A stretch of 64,000 nucleotides of DNA from UBA4416 sp040386075 (GTDB lineage: Bacteria > Bacteroidota > Bacteroidia > B-17B0 > Aurantibacillaceae). The translations under genes were made by a program, and so were the position numbers. Positions 10,323-17,582 of this stretch are shown in pieces; the stretch's first letter is position 1; each line of letters starts with the position of its first letter. The stretch lies in contig JAZKGE010000027.1 of the NCBI GenBank assembly GCA_040386075.1, positions 62,001 through 126,000 on the forward strand, in the 5' to 3' direction. A model generated the notes under the pieces. It saw only the letters and a list, made by a program, of their open reading frames with translations. It ran no database searches and was not told the origin of the DNA.

Positions 10323-10614
10323 GGGCGCGTTCGGCGGGAGCCGAACCGGGCTGTCACTTCAATCTTTTTTTGCAAAGCAAAAAAAGGATTTCCGTTTGCT
10401 TCCCTCGCGCGGGTCTTGCGGTAAGATCGAAGTGTAAACTACGAACATTGAAACGTAAAACCCGCGTGAGGGATTGCTGCTATTTTCTTATTTTACAATT
10501 GGTGACAGCGAATAAAGTATTTGAGGCATTGTTTGAGCTCTTTTTATTTGTTCCGCAGGGCAAATAAAAAAGCGAGTGCTGAAAGCCCAACCCGACGATA
10601 GGAGGGACACGCCC
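10323..10614 (+). repeat. MITE-like intergenic element, copy 1 (inverted relative to copy 2)
   Basis: A GC-rich 292-bp block in AT-rich surroundings, filling the gap between two converging genes. It begins GGGCGCGTTCGG and ends GGGACACGCCC, giving imperfect terminal inverted repeats (left GGGCGCG..CGGGCTGTC, right AGCCC..ACACGCCC). The core is a long hairpin bounded by CCCTCGCGCGGG (near 10402) and CCCGCGTGAGGG (near 10462). The reverse complement of the block at 12391-12650 matches it along its length: the same ends, the same CTTCAATCTTTT stretch, the same AAGATCGAAGTGTAAACT core. It encodes no credible protein. A short non-autonomous mobile or REP-like element is the likely nature. Confidence 0.75.
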
Positions 10615-10632
10615 AAATCAAAAAAATCTTAC

Positions 10633-12324
10633 TTATAACTTCTCGTATTCGCTTCTCACAAAATCAGCCAGTTCTTTTACATAAGCAGGCGAGAAATCAA
10701 ATTTAATTCCGGCAGCTTCGTATAATTGAGGGATGGTTTTAGTGTAACCCAATGCTAAGGCTTTTTTGTAATTCTCTAATGCCGGTTTAGGGTTTTGTTT
10801 ATAGTTACGCCAAACAGCAATAGCACCTAATTGTGCCATACCGTATTCAATGTAATAAAACGGCACTTCGTATAAATGCAATTGTGCCTGCCATGAGCGC
10901 TGTAAATTATTTTCCAGTCCTGTATAGTCAACCACGCCTGTTCCAAAATCTTTACTGATCTTCATCCATTCGGCATAACGTTCATCCAACGTATGTTTAG
11001 GATTGGTGTAGATCCAGTGCTGGAATTTATCAATGGAGGCGATCCATGGTAAACCTTTTAAGACATCATTCAATTGTTCTTTTTTAGCTCGTTTAAAATC
11101 ATCGGCATTTGGAAAGAAAGCTTCCCAATGTTCCATGCTAATCAGTTCCATGCTCATACTGGCTAATTCGGCCACTTCGCTTGGGGTACTTTTAAATTCG
11201 GTCAATTCTAAATTGGCCACTAAAAAAGCGTGCACAGCGTGGCCGCCTTCATGCACCATTGTTACCATATCGCGGTGTAAGCCAACAGCATTCATGAAAA
11301 TAAAAGGAACATCGGTTTCCATTAAAGGATAATTGTAACCACCCGGGGCTTTACCAATGCGGGATTCCAGATCAAGACGCTTGATATCGCGCATCACTGT
11401 TATACATTCTGCAAAGTATGGATCGATGGTATTAAAACATTCAATGGTTTTTTCTGCAAGATCGGCTCCTGTTGTAAATGGTTTTAAAGGTTCTTTACCT
11501 TCTGCATCTACTTCTTTATCCCAGGGTCTGTAAGTTTCTAATTTCAAAGCATCCTTACGTGCCTGTTCGTTTTGTTTTACCAAAGGAACAATGTGTTGCT
11601 GTATGGCATCCTGAAAATTATAGCAATCCTGCACGCTGTAATCAAAACGCCCAAGTTCTTCGTGCTTGTAATCTCTGTAATTGCTAAAACCAGTATTTAA
11701 TGCAACCTGGTGACGTAAAGCAATCAATTCATCATATAGCTTATTTAATTCCGCTTCATCGTCTGCACGACGGGCTTGTATTTGATGGTAAATGCTTTCA
11801 CGCAATGCTCTGTCATTACTCTTAAAATAGGTAGCTGCTTTTTGAAGAGTAATTTCTTCTTTATTATAGGTAATGGTTTGTGCAGCAGAAATGTTTCCGT
11901 ACTCCTGTTCTTTCTGGCGAAGTTCAGTGTTAAGGTCGATATTTTCTTTACGGTATAGGTCAATACTTTTCTTTACACCGCGTACATATACAAAATAAGT
12001 GTCTTTTTCCAGTTCATCAATAAAAGGACAATCGATCAGTTTTTTATTAAGGTCGTTGCTGTAAGGAGATAAATTTGGCTCTATCTCTGTCACAAAATAA
12101 TTAAAGGATTCCTGCAATTCTTCGTTTTGTGTGTTGCATGTCATTTTAATATAACGCCACGCACCATCTTCATTCAATACGGCCTCCAGTTCGCTGTGAT
12201 CTTTCATCCATTGTTTTAATTCGGCAACCGAATTGATCTTCCGGTTTTTTAGTTCTTCTAAAAAGGGTTCTAATCTTTCCCAGTTGCTAATTCTAAAATC
12301 TTCTGAAAGGTAATGGCGGTTCAT
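10633..12324 (-). CDS. pepF: Oligoendopeptidase F family peptidase (M3B)
   Basis: 563 residues from the chosen ATG (complement of 12322-12324, MNRHYLSEDF). The zinc site HEGGH is at H358-E359-H362 in the context MVTMVHEGGHAVHAF, with the third-ligand helix SEVAELASMSMELIS downstream, as in M3 thimet/oligopeptidase F enzymes. The C-terminal FYYIEYGMAQLGA motif is also typical. It should cleave short peptides in the cytoplasm. The frame stays open upstream to 12432, but that extension reads out of the repeat at 12391-12650 and does not resemble the family, so the later ATG is preferred. The gene is bracketed by two inverted copies of the MITE-like element, and the copy on its 5' side begins only 66 bases before the start. 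Confidence 0.92.
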   Translation of the reverse strand: MNRHYLSEDFRISNWERLEPFLEELKNRKINSVAELKQWMKDHSELEAVLNEDGAWRYIKMTCNTQNEELQESFNYFVTEIEPNLSPYSNDLNKKLIDCPFIDELEKDTYFVYVRGVKKSIDLYRKENIDLNTELRQKEQEYGNISAAQTITYNKEEITLQKAATYFKSNDRALRESIYHQIQARRADDEAELNKLYDELIALRHQVALNTGFSNYRDYKHEELGRFDYSVQDCYNFQDAIQQHIVPLVKQNEQARKDALKLETYRPWDKEVDAEGKEPLKPFTTGADLAEKTIECFNTIDPYFAECITVMRDIKRLDLESRIGKAPGGYNYPLMETDVPFIFMNAVGLHRDMVTMVHEGGHAVHAFLVANLELTEFKSTPSEVAELASMSMELISMEHWEAFFPNADDFKRAKKEQLNDVLKGLPWIASIDKFQHWIYTNPKHTLDERYAEWMKISKDFGTGVVDYTGLENNLQRSWQAQLHLYEVPFYYIEYGMAQLGAIAVWRNYKQNPKPALENYKKALALGYTKTIPQLYEAAGIKFDFSPAYVKELADFVRSEYEKL

Positions 12325-12390
12325 AGGCTTGTGTTTTATGGATTGAAGGTAAGTGTTTATTAAGAATTTGCAAATTGATAATAAATATTT

Positions 12391-12650
12391 GGGCATGCTT
12401 GGGCTGTCGGTGGCTTCGAGAGCCTCAGCCACTGATTACGGACACTGAGGTTCTCGAAGTGTTCGTTTGCATCCCTCACGCGGCTTTACGTTTCATTGTT
12501 TGGAGTTTACACTTCGATCTTATCGCAAGCCCCGCGTGAGGGATGCGAGCGAAAATCCTTTTGCCTGTCTCTTGCAAAAGATTGAAGCGGGTCAGCCCGA
12601 CGGCGCCTTGGTTACTGAGCGGAGCCGAAGTACGTTGCGCCGGCACGCCC
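12391..12650 (-). repeat. MITE-like intergenic element, copy 2
   Basis: A 260-bp GC-rich block beginning GGGCATGCTTGGGCTGTC and ending CGGCACGCCC on the plus strand. Read on the minus strand it aligns with copy 1 (10323-10614), including the hairpin core limits CCCTCACGCGG (near 12473) and CCCGCGTGAGGG (near 12532). It carries an extra hairpin, CTTCGAGAGCCTCAG (12414-12428) pairing with CTGAGGTTCTCGAAG (12445-12459), that copy 1 lacks. It sits between the pepF start and the 3' end of the DUF5606 gene, so it is likely to lie in or near the pepF promoter. Open frames through it on both strands are by-products of the repeat. Confidence 0.75.
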
Positions 12651-12674
12651 AAAACATCAACTTTACATTTCCCA

Positions 12675-12709
12675 AAATAAAAAAAGCCCTCTCTTTCGAA
12701 AGGGCTTTC
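12675..12709 (-). terminator. Intrinsic terminator of the DUF5606 gene
   Basis: On the minus strand, an AAAGCCCT / AGGGCTTT stem (plus-strand arms 12683-12690 and 12701-12708) is followed by a run of T residues. It lies about 20 bases past the stop of the gene at 12730-13278 and separates it from the repeat block. Confidence 0.8.
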
Positions 12710-12729
12710 ATTAATATATAGCAAGCTAA

Positions 12730-13278
12730 TTAAGCTACACCTGTTTTTCTAACACCCGCTGTTTTTTTAACACCTGTGCTTGTTTTTGCTTTGGTAGTAT
12801 CTTTAGTAGCTGTTTTTTTAGCGGCTGCTTTTTTCTCAGTTGCTGCCTTTACAATTTTCTTTTCAGCAGATTCTTCTTTAGATTCAGCTTCTTTCTCCTT
12901 TAAGTTACCTGTACTTTGTAAACCATTATACCAGGTAAACAATTTACGCATGTTACTGGTGTAAACACGTTCTTTATCGTAATCAGGTAAAACCGACTCA
13001 AAATAAGCTGTAACTGCTTTATCATCTGCTTTAGCATCAATAGCTGCACCACCTTTTTCTTTATCAAAAATAGATTTCATGATCTCAGAAACCGGTTTAT
13101 CTTCGCCTGTAGTAAACATGCTGATATCTTCTAAAGAGCTTACTTTAGCTGTAGAGCTGATAGAGGTACGTTTTTTATCCGCTAATCCTTCTACAATAAT
13201 TCCGTTCTTGGATTGTGCAACCACTTTATATAATCCTGGTTGTCCGCTTATGGCAATAATTCCTGTTAAATCGATCAT
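12730..13278 (-). CDS. DUF5606 domain protein
   Basis: 182 residues. Residues 1 to about 125 form the DUF5606 domain typical of Bacteroidota, starting MIDLTGIIAISGQPGLYKVVAQ and continuing with GIIVEGLADKKRTSI and FDKEKGGAAIDAKADDKAVTAYF. The C-terminal 50 residues are a low-complexity Lys/Ala/Thr tail (KKAAAKKTATKDTTKAKT), which looks like a basic, histone-like nucleic-acid-binding tail; that reading is inference from composition only. No membrane segment or signal peptide is present. The function of the family is not known to me. A clear terminator follows. Confidence 0.85.
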   Translation of the reverse strand: MIDLTGIIAISGQPGLYKVVAQSKNGIIVEGLADKKRTSISSTAKVSSLEDISMFTTGEDKPVSEIMKSIFDKEKGGAAIDAKADDKAVTAYFESVLPDYDKERVYTSNMRKLFTWYNGLQSTGNLKEKEAESKEESAEKKIVKAATEKKAAAKKTATKDTTKAKTSTGVKKTAGVRKTGVA

Positions 13279-13785
13279 CGTTCTTTTTTAAAAATTAGAT
13301 AACAAAAATAGTGATTTTTTAGAATTCACGCTATTTTATGCGTTCTTTTTTGATATTCTGCACATTCAGACCTTTCTTTTTTGAGTTTAAAGTTTTTTTA
13401 GATCCAAAAGATATTTTGTTTTTGGTTAATTTTTTAAAATTTGGATTTTTTGTGACAGAGGTTCATCAAAAAAGTCTGAAATTGCCCATGAAATCAACGA
13501 TCTAGAATCACATTTTTCATATTTCTTACATCTCTTAACAAAAAAATAAATACAACCTACAATTATTTTTCACTTTTTTTTATAATTTGTTCAATTGCTT
13601 GATATATAAGGAAATCATAGGGTTTTCAACGTTCGTTGTTAATTTCGCAATGTTAAAAAAACTGCCGGAATGTTAATTTCATTTTCTGAAAATGCGATCA
13701 TTTTTAATCAGATTTGTAGAACGAAGATTTAAACTAAAACGAGCTTGATTTTTTCGATTAAGCTATAATATATAAAGACCGAATT
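13279..13785. other. Long AT-rich intergenic region between DUF5606 gene and nrdB
   Basis: 507 bases between divergent genes with no credible reading frame. It is very T-rich with several long T runs. It must hold the nrdB promoter, but I could not find a convincing TTTG...TAnnTTTG pair. An imperfect hairpin (AGCTTGAT...ATTAAGCT, about 13741-13764) lies 20-45 bases before the nrdB start. No recognisable NrdR box pair was found by eye. Confidence 0.5.
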
Positions 13786-14757
13786 ATGAATGAACCGATA
13801 CTAGCAGATAACAAAGACCGTTTTGTTATTTTCCCTATCAAACACAATGATATATGGGAATATTATAAAAAATCAGAAGCAAGTTTCTGGACCGCCGAAG
13901 AAATTGACTTATCCAACGACACTGCCGATTGGAATAATAAGTTAAATGACAACGAACGTCATTTTATAAAGCATGTATTGGCATTTTTTGCTGCCAGTGA
14001 TGGGATCGTTAATGAAAATTTAGCGATCAATTTCTTAAATGAGGTTCAGTACCCTGAAGCCCGTTTCTTTTACGGTTTCCAGGTGATGATGGAGAATATT
14101 CACTCCGAGACCTATTCTCTATTAATAGATACGTATATTAAAGATCCTGTAGAAAAGGATAAATTATTACATGCAGTTGAAACCGTGCCTTGCGTTGGTA
14201 AAAAAGCCGACTGGGCTTTAACCTGGATCAATAACGGAACATTTGCAGAGCGTTTAATTGCTTTTGCAGCAGTAGAAGGCATCTTCTTTTCTGGTTCTTT
14301 CTGTTCAATTTTTTGGTTAAAAAAACGTGGTTTAATGCCGGGCTTAAGTTTCAGTAACGAGTTAATTTCCCGTGATGAAGGCTTGCATTGCGATTTTGCC
14401 TGCATGTTATATGCAGATCACATACAGAATAAATTGCCAAAAGAAAAAGTAACGCAGATCATTACAGATGCTGTTGTTATTGAAAAAGAATTTGTATCAG
14501 ATGCTATTCCTGTACGTTTAATAGGAATGAATTCTGATCTGATGTGCCAGTATATTGAGTTTTGCGCCGATAGATTATTGTTAGCATTAGGTTGCGACAA
14601 ATTCTATAATGCAACCAATCCTTTCGATTTTATGGAAATGATCTCGTTGCAGGGTAAGACCAATTTCTTCGAAAAACGTGTTGCTGAATACCAAAAATCG
14701 GGTGTGATGAACAATAAAGAGGAAAATAACGTGTTTAACCTGGATGAAGATTTTTAG
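13786..14757 (+). CDS. nrdB: Class Ia ribonucleotide reductase, beta subunit
   Basis: 323 residues. This is the small subunit that houses the di-iron centre and tyrosyl radical used by NrdA to reduce ribonucleoside diphosphates. The iron ligands can be read off as D72 (AASDGIV), E103 and H106 (MENIHSETYS), E164 (AAVEGIFFSG), E198 and H201 (SRDEGLHCDF), with radical Tyr Y110. Long stretches such as ASFWTAEEIDLS, HVLAFFAASDGIVNENL and FWLKKRGLMPGL follow the eukaryotic R2 type closely. The C-terminus NVFNLDEDF is the acidic-aromatic tail that docks on the large subunit. The partner gene follows 283 bases downstream. Confidence 0.97.
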   Translation: MNEPILADNKDRFVIFPIKHNDIWEYYKKSEASFWTAEEIDLSNDTADWNNKLNDNERHFIKHVLAFFAASDGIVNENLAINFLNEVQYPEARFFYGFQVMMENIHSETYSLLIDTYIKDPVEKDKLLHAVETVPCVGKKADWALTWINNGTFAERLIAFAAVEGIFFSGSFCSIFWLKKRGLMPGLSFSNELISRDEGLHCDFACMLYADHIQNKLPKEKVTQIITDAVVIEKEFVSDAIPVRLIGMNSDLMCQYIEFCADRLLLALGCDKFYNATNPFDFMEMISLQGKTNFFEKRVAEYQKSGVMNNKEENNVFNLDEDF

Positions 14758-14797
14758 TTAAAAAATCTTATCGGTTAAAATTCCCTATTCGTATCTC

Positions 14798-14829
14798 ATT
14801 GAAAATCATTGAACAAAGGCGTAACTTTG
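14798..14829 (+). promoter_or_regulatory. Candidate Bacteroidota-type promoter for nrdA
   Basis: ATTG at 14798-14801, a 20-base spacer and TAACTTTG at 14822-14829 match the major sigma factor consensus of Bacteroidota (TTTG, about 19 bases, TAnnTTTG). Transcription would start near 14836, which gives nrdA its own transcript with a leader of about 200 bases. Found by eye only. Confidence 0.5.
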
Positions 14830-15040
14830 TAAGGGAATACTAGCCTCCGGAAACACGTTCTAAAATTGTTAAATTTTTGATCAGCCCCTTGAGGGCCGAT
14901 AGAATAAGGAAAAAATTAATTAACCACTACTTTGTTAATATCAAGTTGTGGCTAACCAAAAAAAAGAAAATTATAGTTATAACTTGTTGTAACGAAAGGA
15001 TACTCAAAAACTAAGTAAAACCACTAAAAACCAAAGGCAA
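14830..15040 (+). other. Long 5' leader of nrdA with possible RNA structure
   Basis: About 210 bases between the candidate promoter and the nrdA start with no reading frame. It holds a small GCCC-CTTGA-GGGC hairpin (about 14883-14895) and an imperfect 11-base stem made of TTAACCACTAC (about 14919) and GTTGTGGCTAA (about 14945). A purine-rich AAAGAAAA stretch and AGTTATAACT, a 10-base palindrome, follow. It does not match any riboswitch that I recognise. Confidence 0.35.
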
Positions 15041-17452
15041 ATGTTTGTAATAAAAAGAGATGGCACTCAAGAGTCTGTGAAGTTTGACAAGATCACAGCG
15101 CGCGTTCAAAAATTAAGCTACGGCTTGGATCCAAGTTTTGTTGATCCTATTCAGGTAGCTAAAAAAGTAATTGATGGTGTTTATGATGGCGTAAGCACTG
15201 TTGACTTAGATAACCTAGCAGCAGAAACAGCGGCGTCGTTAACTACCAAGCACCCTGATTATGCTCAGTTAGCATCGCGTATTGCTGTAAGTAACTTACA
15301 CAAGAATACAATTAAATCGTTCTCAAAAACAGTTGAGATATTATATACATATGTTGATCCTAAAACAAATCAAAAAGCGTCGTTAATTGCCGATGACGTT
15401 TATGAGATCGTGATGAAAAATGCACAATTGTTGGATTCATCTATTATATACGACAGAGATTTTGGTTACGATTATTTTGGTTTTAAAACATTAGAACGTT
15501 CTTACTTATTAAGAACTCACGGTAAAGTTACTGAGCGCCCTCAACACATGTTAATGCGTGTATCAATTGGTATACATAAAGAAGATATTGCAGCTGCCAT
15601 CGAAACTTATAATTTAATGAGCGAGCGTTGGTTTACACACGCAACTCCAACTTTATTCAATGCCGGTACGCCAAAACCACAAATGAGCTCTTGCTTTTTA
15701 TTACAAGCCAAAGACGATAGTATTGACGGAATTTACGACACCTTGAAACAATGTGCGCGTATCTCTCAATCTGCCGGCGGTATTGGTTTAGCTATTCATA
15801 AAGTACGTGCTACAGGTTCTTATATTAAAGGAACTAACGGTACATCAAATGGTATTTTACCAATGCTGAAAGTGTTCAACGAAACAGCTCGTTACGTTGA
15901 TCAGGGTGGTGGAAAACGTAAAGGTTCTATCGCTATTTATTTAGAGCCTTGGCATGCAGATATCATTGAGTTCTTAGACATCCGTAAGAACCATGGTAAA
16001 GAAGAAATGCGTGCACGTGATTTATTTACAGCTTTATGGATCCCTGATCTGTTCATGAAACGTGTAGAGGCAGAAGGAGAATGGAGCTTAATGTGCCCTA
16101 ACGAATGCCCTGGTTTACATACATCTCATGGTGCAGAGTTTGAAGCATTATATACTAAATACGAAGCAGAAGGAAAATTCCGTAAGCAAGTTAAAGCACG
16201 TGAATTATGGGCAGCTATCATCGATTCTCAAATTGAGACAGGTAACCCATACATGTTATTTAAAGATGCCTGTAATTTAAAATCAAACCAAACACATTTA
16301 GGAACTATTCAATCTTCTAACTTATGTACTGAGATCGTTGAATACACAAGCCCTGATGAAGTAGCGGTTTGTAACTTAGCATCTATTGCTTTACCTCGTT
16401 TTGTTGACGAGAAAACCGGAACATTTGATCACCAACGCTTATTTGATGTTACTTATATCATCACTAAGAATTTAAATAAAGTAATTGACCGTAACTACTA
16501 CCCAATTCCTGAGGCGCGTAACTCAAACATGCGTCACCGCCCAATTGGTTTAGGTGTACAAGGTTTAGCAGATGCATTTATCTTAATGCGTTTCCCTTTT
16601 GAAAGCGAAGAAGCTAAAAAAATGAATGCTGAGATCTTCGAAACTATTTATTACGCTGCAATGACAGCTTCTAAAGATCTGGCTATCAAAGATGGCGCTT
16701 ACGAGTCTTATCCGGGTTCTCCATTATCAAAAGGCATCATGCAGTTTGATATGTGGGGAGTAACACCAAGCCCGCGTTGGGAATGGAACATCTTAAAAGA
16801 AGAAGTAGCAAAATACGGTGTGCGTAACTCTTTATTAGTTGCTCCAATGCCAACGGCTTCTACATCACAAATTTTAGGAAACAACGAATGCTTTGAACCA
16901 TATACGTCTAACATTTACAGCCGCCGTGTATTATCAGGTGAGTTTGCAGTAGTAAACAAACATTTATTACGCGATTTAGTGAAATTAGGATTATGGAGTG
17001 ATGGCTTGAAAAACAAGATCATCGCCTCTAACGGTTCAGTACAAAGTATTCCTGAGATCCCTCAAAACATCAAAGACATTTACAAAACAGTTTGGGAAAT
17101 TAAACAACGTACAATTATTGATATGGCTGCCGATCGTGGCGCTTACATTTGCCAATCTCAATCATTGAATTTGTTTATCCAGGATGCGAACTTTGCTAAA
17201 TTATCTTCGGCACATTTTTATGCATGGAAAAAAGGATTAAAAACAGGTATGTACTACTTACGTACGAAAGCTGCAGCTGATGCTATTAAGTTTACAGTTG
17301 ACCAGGCTGCATTATCTGTACCGGTATTAGGAAACGAAGATGCATTACTAGTAGAACGCGGACAAACGCAACTATTAAGCTTCGAAGAACAACAAGCGCA
17401 ATTAAGCTGCTCTTTAGATAATCCTGAAGGCTGCGAAGCTTGCGGATCATAA
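15041..17452 (+). CDS. nrdA: Class Ia ribonucleotide reductase, alpha subunit
   Basis: 803 residues. The catalytic subunit has an N-terminal ATP-cone (residues 1 to about 92, MFVIKRDGTQESVKFDKI) for dATP/ATP activity control. The active-site residues are C218 (MSSCFLL), N427, C429 and E431 (SNLCTEI) and C444 (VAVCNLAS). The motif PMPTASTSQILGNNECFEP is the conserved barrel segment. The C-terminal redox pair is C798/C801 (CEACGS), which re-reduces the active site through thioredoxin or glutaredoxin. The cysteine positions coincide with those of the human large subunit, marking the eukaryote-like class Ia branch. It is followed by a strong terminator. Confidence 0.97.
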   Translation: MFVIKRDGTQESVKFDKITARVQKLSYGLDPSFVDPIQVAKKVIDGVYDGVSTVDLDNLAAETAASLTTKHPDYAQLASRIAVSNLHKNTIKSFSKTVEILYTYVDPKTNQKASLIADDVYEIVMKNAQLLDSSIIYDRDFGYDYFGFKTLERSYLLRTHGKVTERPQHMLMRVSIGIHKEDIAAAIETYNLMSERWFTHATPTLFNAGTPKPQMSSCFLLQAKDDSIDGIYDTLKQCARISQSAGGIGLAIHKVRATGSYIKGTNGTSNGILPMLKVFNETARYVDQGGGKRKGSIAIYLEPWHADIIEFLDIRKNHGKEEMRARDLFTALWIPDLFMKRVEAEGEWSLMCPNECPGLHTSHGAEFEALYTKYEAEGKFRKQVKARELWAAIIDSQIETGNPYMLFKDACNLKSNQTHLGTIQSSNLCTEIVEYTSPDEVAVCNLASIALPRFVDEKTGTFDHQRLFDVTYIITKNLNKVIDRNYYPIPEARNSNMRHRPIGLGVQGLADAFILMRFPFESEEAKKMNAEIFETIYYAAMTASKDLAIKDGAYESYPGSPLSKGIMQFDMWGVTPSPRWEWNILKEEVAKYGVRNSLLVAPMPTASTSQILGNNECFEPYTSNIYSRRVLSGEFAVVNKHLLRDLVKLGLWSDGLKNKIIASNGSVQSIPEIPQNIKDIYKTVWEIKQRTIIDMAADRGAYICQSQSLNLFIQDANFAKLSSAHFYAWKKGLKTGMYYLRTKAAADAIKFTVDQAALSVPVLGNEDALLVERGQTQLLSFEEQQAQLSCSLDNPEGCEACGS

Positions 17453-17530
17453 TACATATCAAATTTGTCAGTTCGAGCGAAGTCGAGAACAAAACATTTG
17501 ATACAAAATAATAAAGTTTAACCCTAAGAA

Positions 17531-17568
17531 AAAGCCTCTCTGAAATTTTTGGAGAGGCTTTTTTTTTG
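17531..17568 (+). terminator. Intrinsic terminator of nrdA
   Basis: Stem AAAGCCTCTC (17531-17540) pairs perfectly with GAGAGGCTTT (17552-17561) across an 11-base loop, followed by a T run. It lies 78 bases past the nrdA stop and ends 15 bases before the next gene. Confidence 0.9.
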
Positions 17569-17582
17569 AAAATGAAAAATAG

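Noticed and set aside
10313..10567. Open reading frame of 84 codons through the first MITE-like element
   Set aside because: It lies almost wholly inside the repeat. A similar peptide (AGLAVRSKCKL-like) arises from the second copy on the other strand, which shows that it is a by-product of repeat sequence, not a gene.
12325..12432. 36-residue N-terminal extension of the oligopeptidase
   Set aside because: The extra codons run into the repeat element and do not resemble the N-terminus of the M3B family; the ATG at 12324 gives the expected start.
12467..12724. Two overlapping frames on opposite strands (about 82-84 codons) through the second element
   Set aside because: Same reason as for the first element; they also run through the terminator of the DUF5606 gene.
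17467..17490. Short GTCAGTTCGAGCGAAGTCGAGAAC string after nrdA, considered as a separate feature
   Set aside because: It resembles a dispersed repeat common in Bacteroidota, but there is no second close copy in the window, so I mention it only as a relative of the 12414-12459 hairpin.
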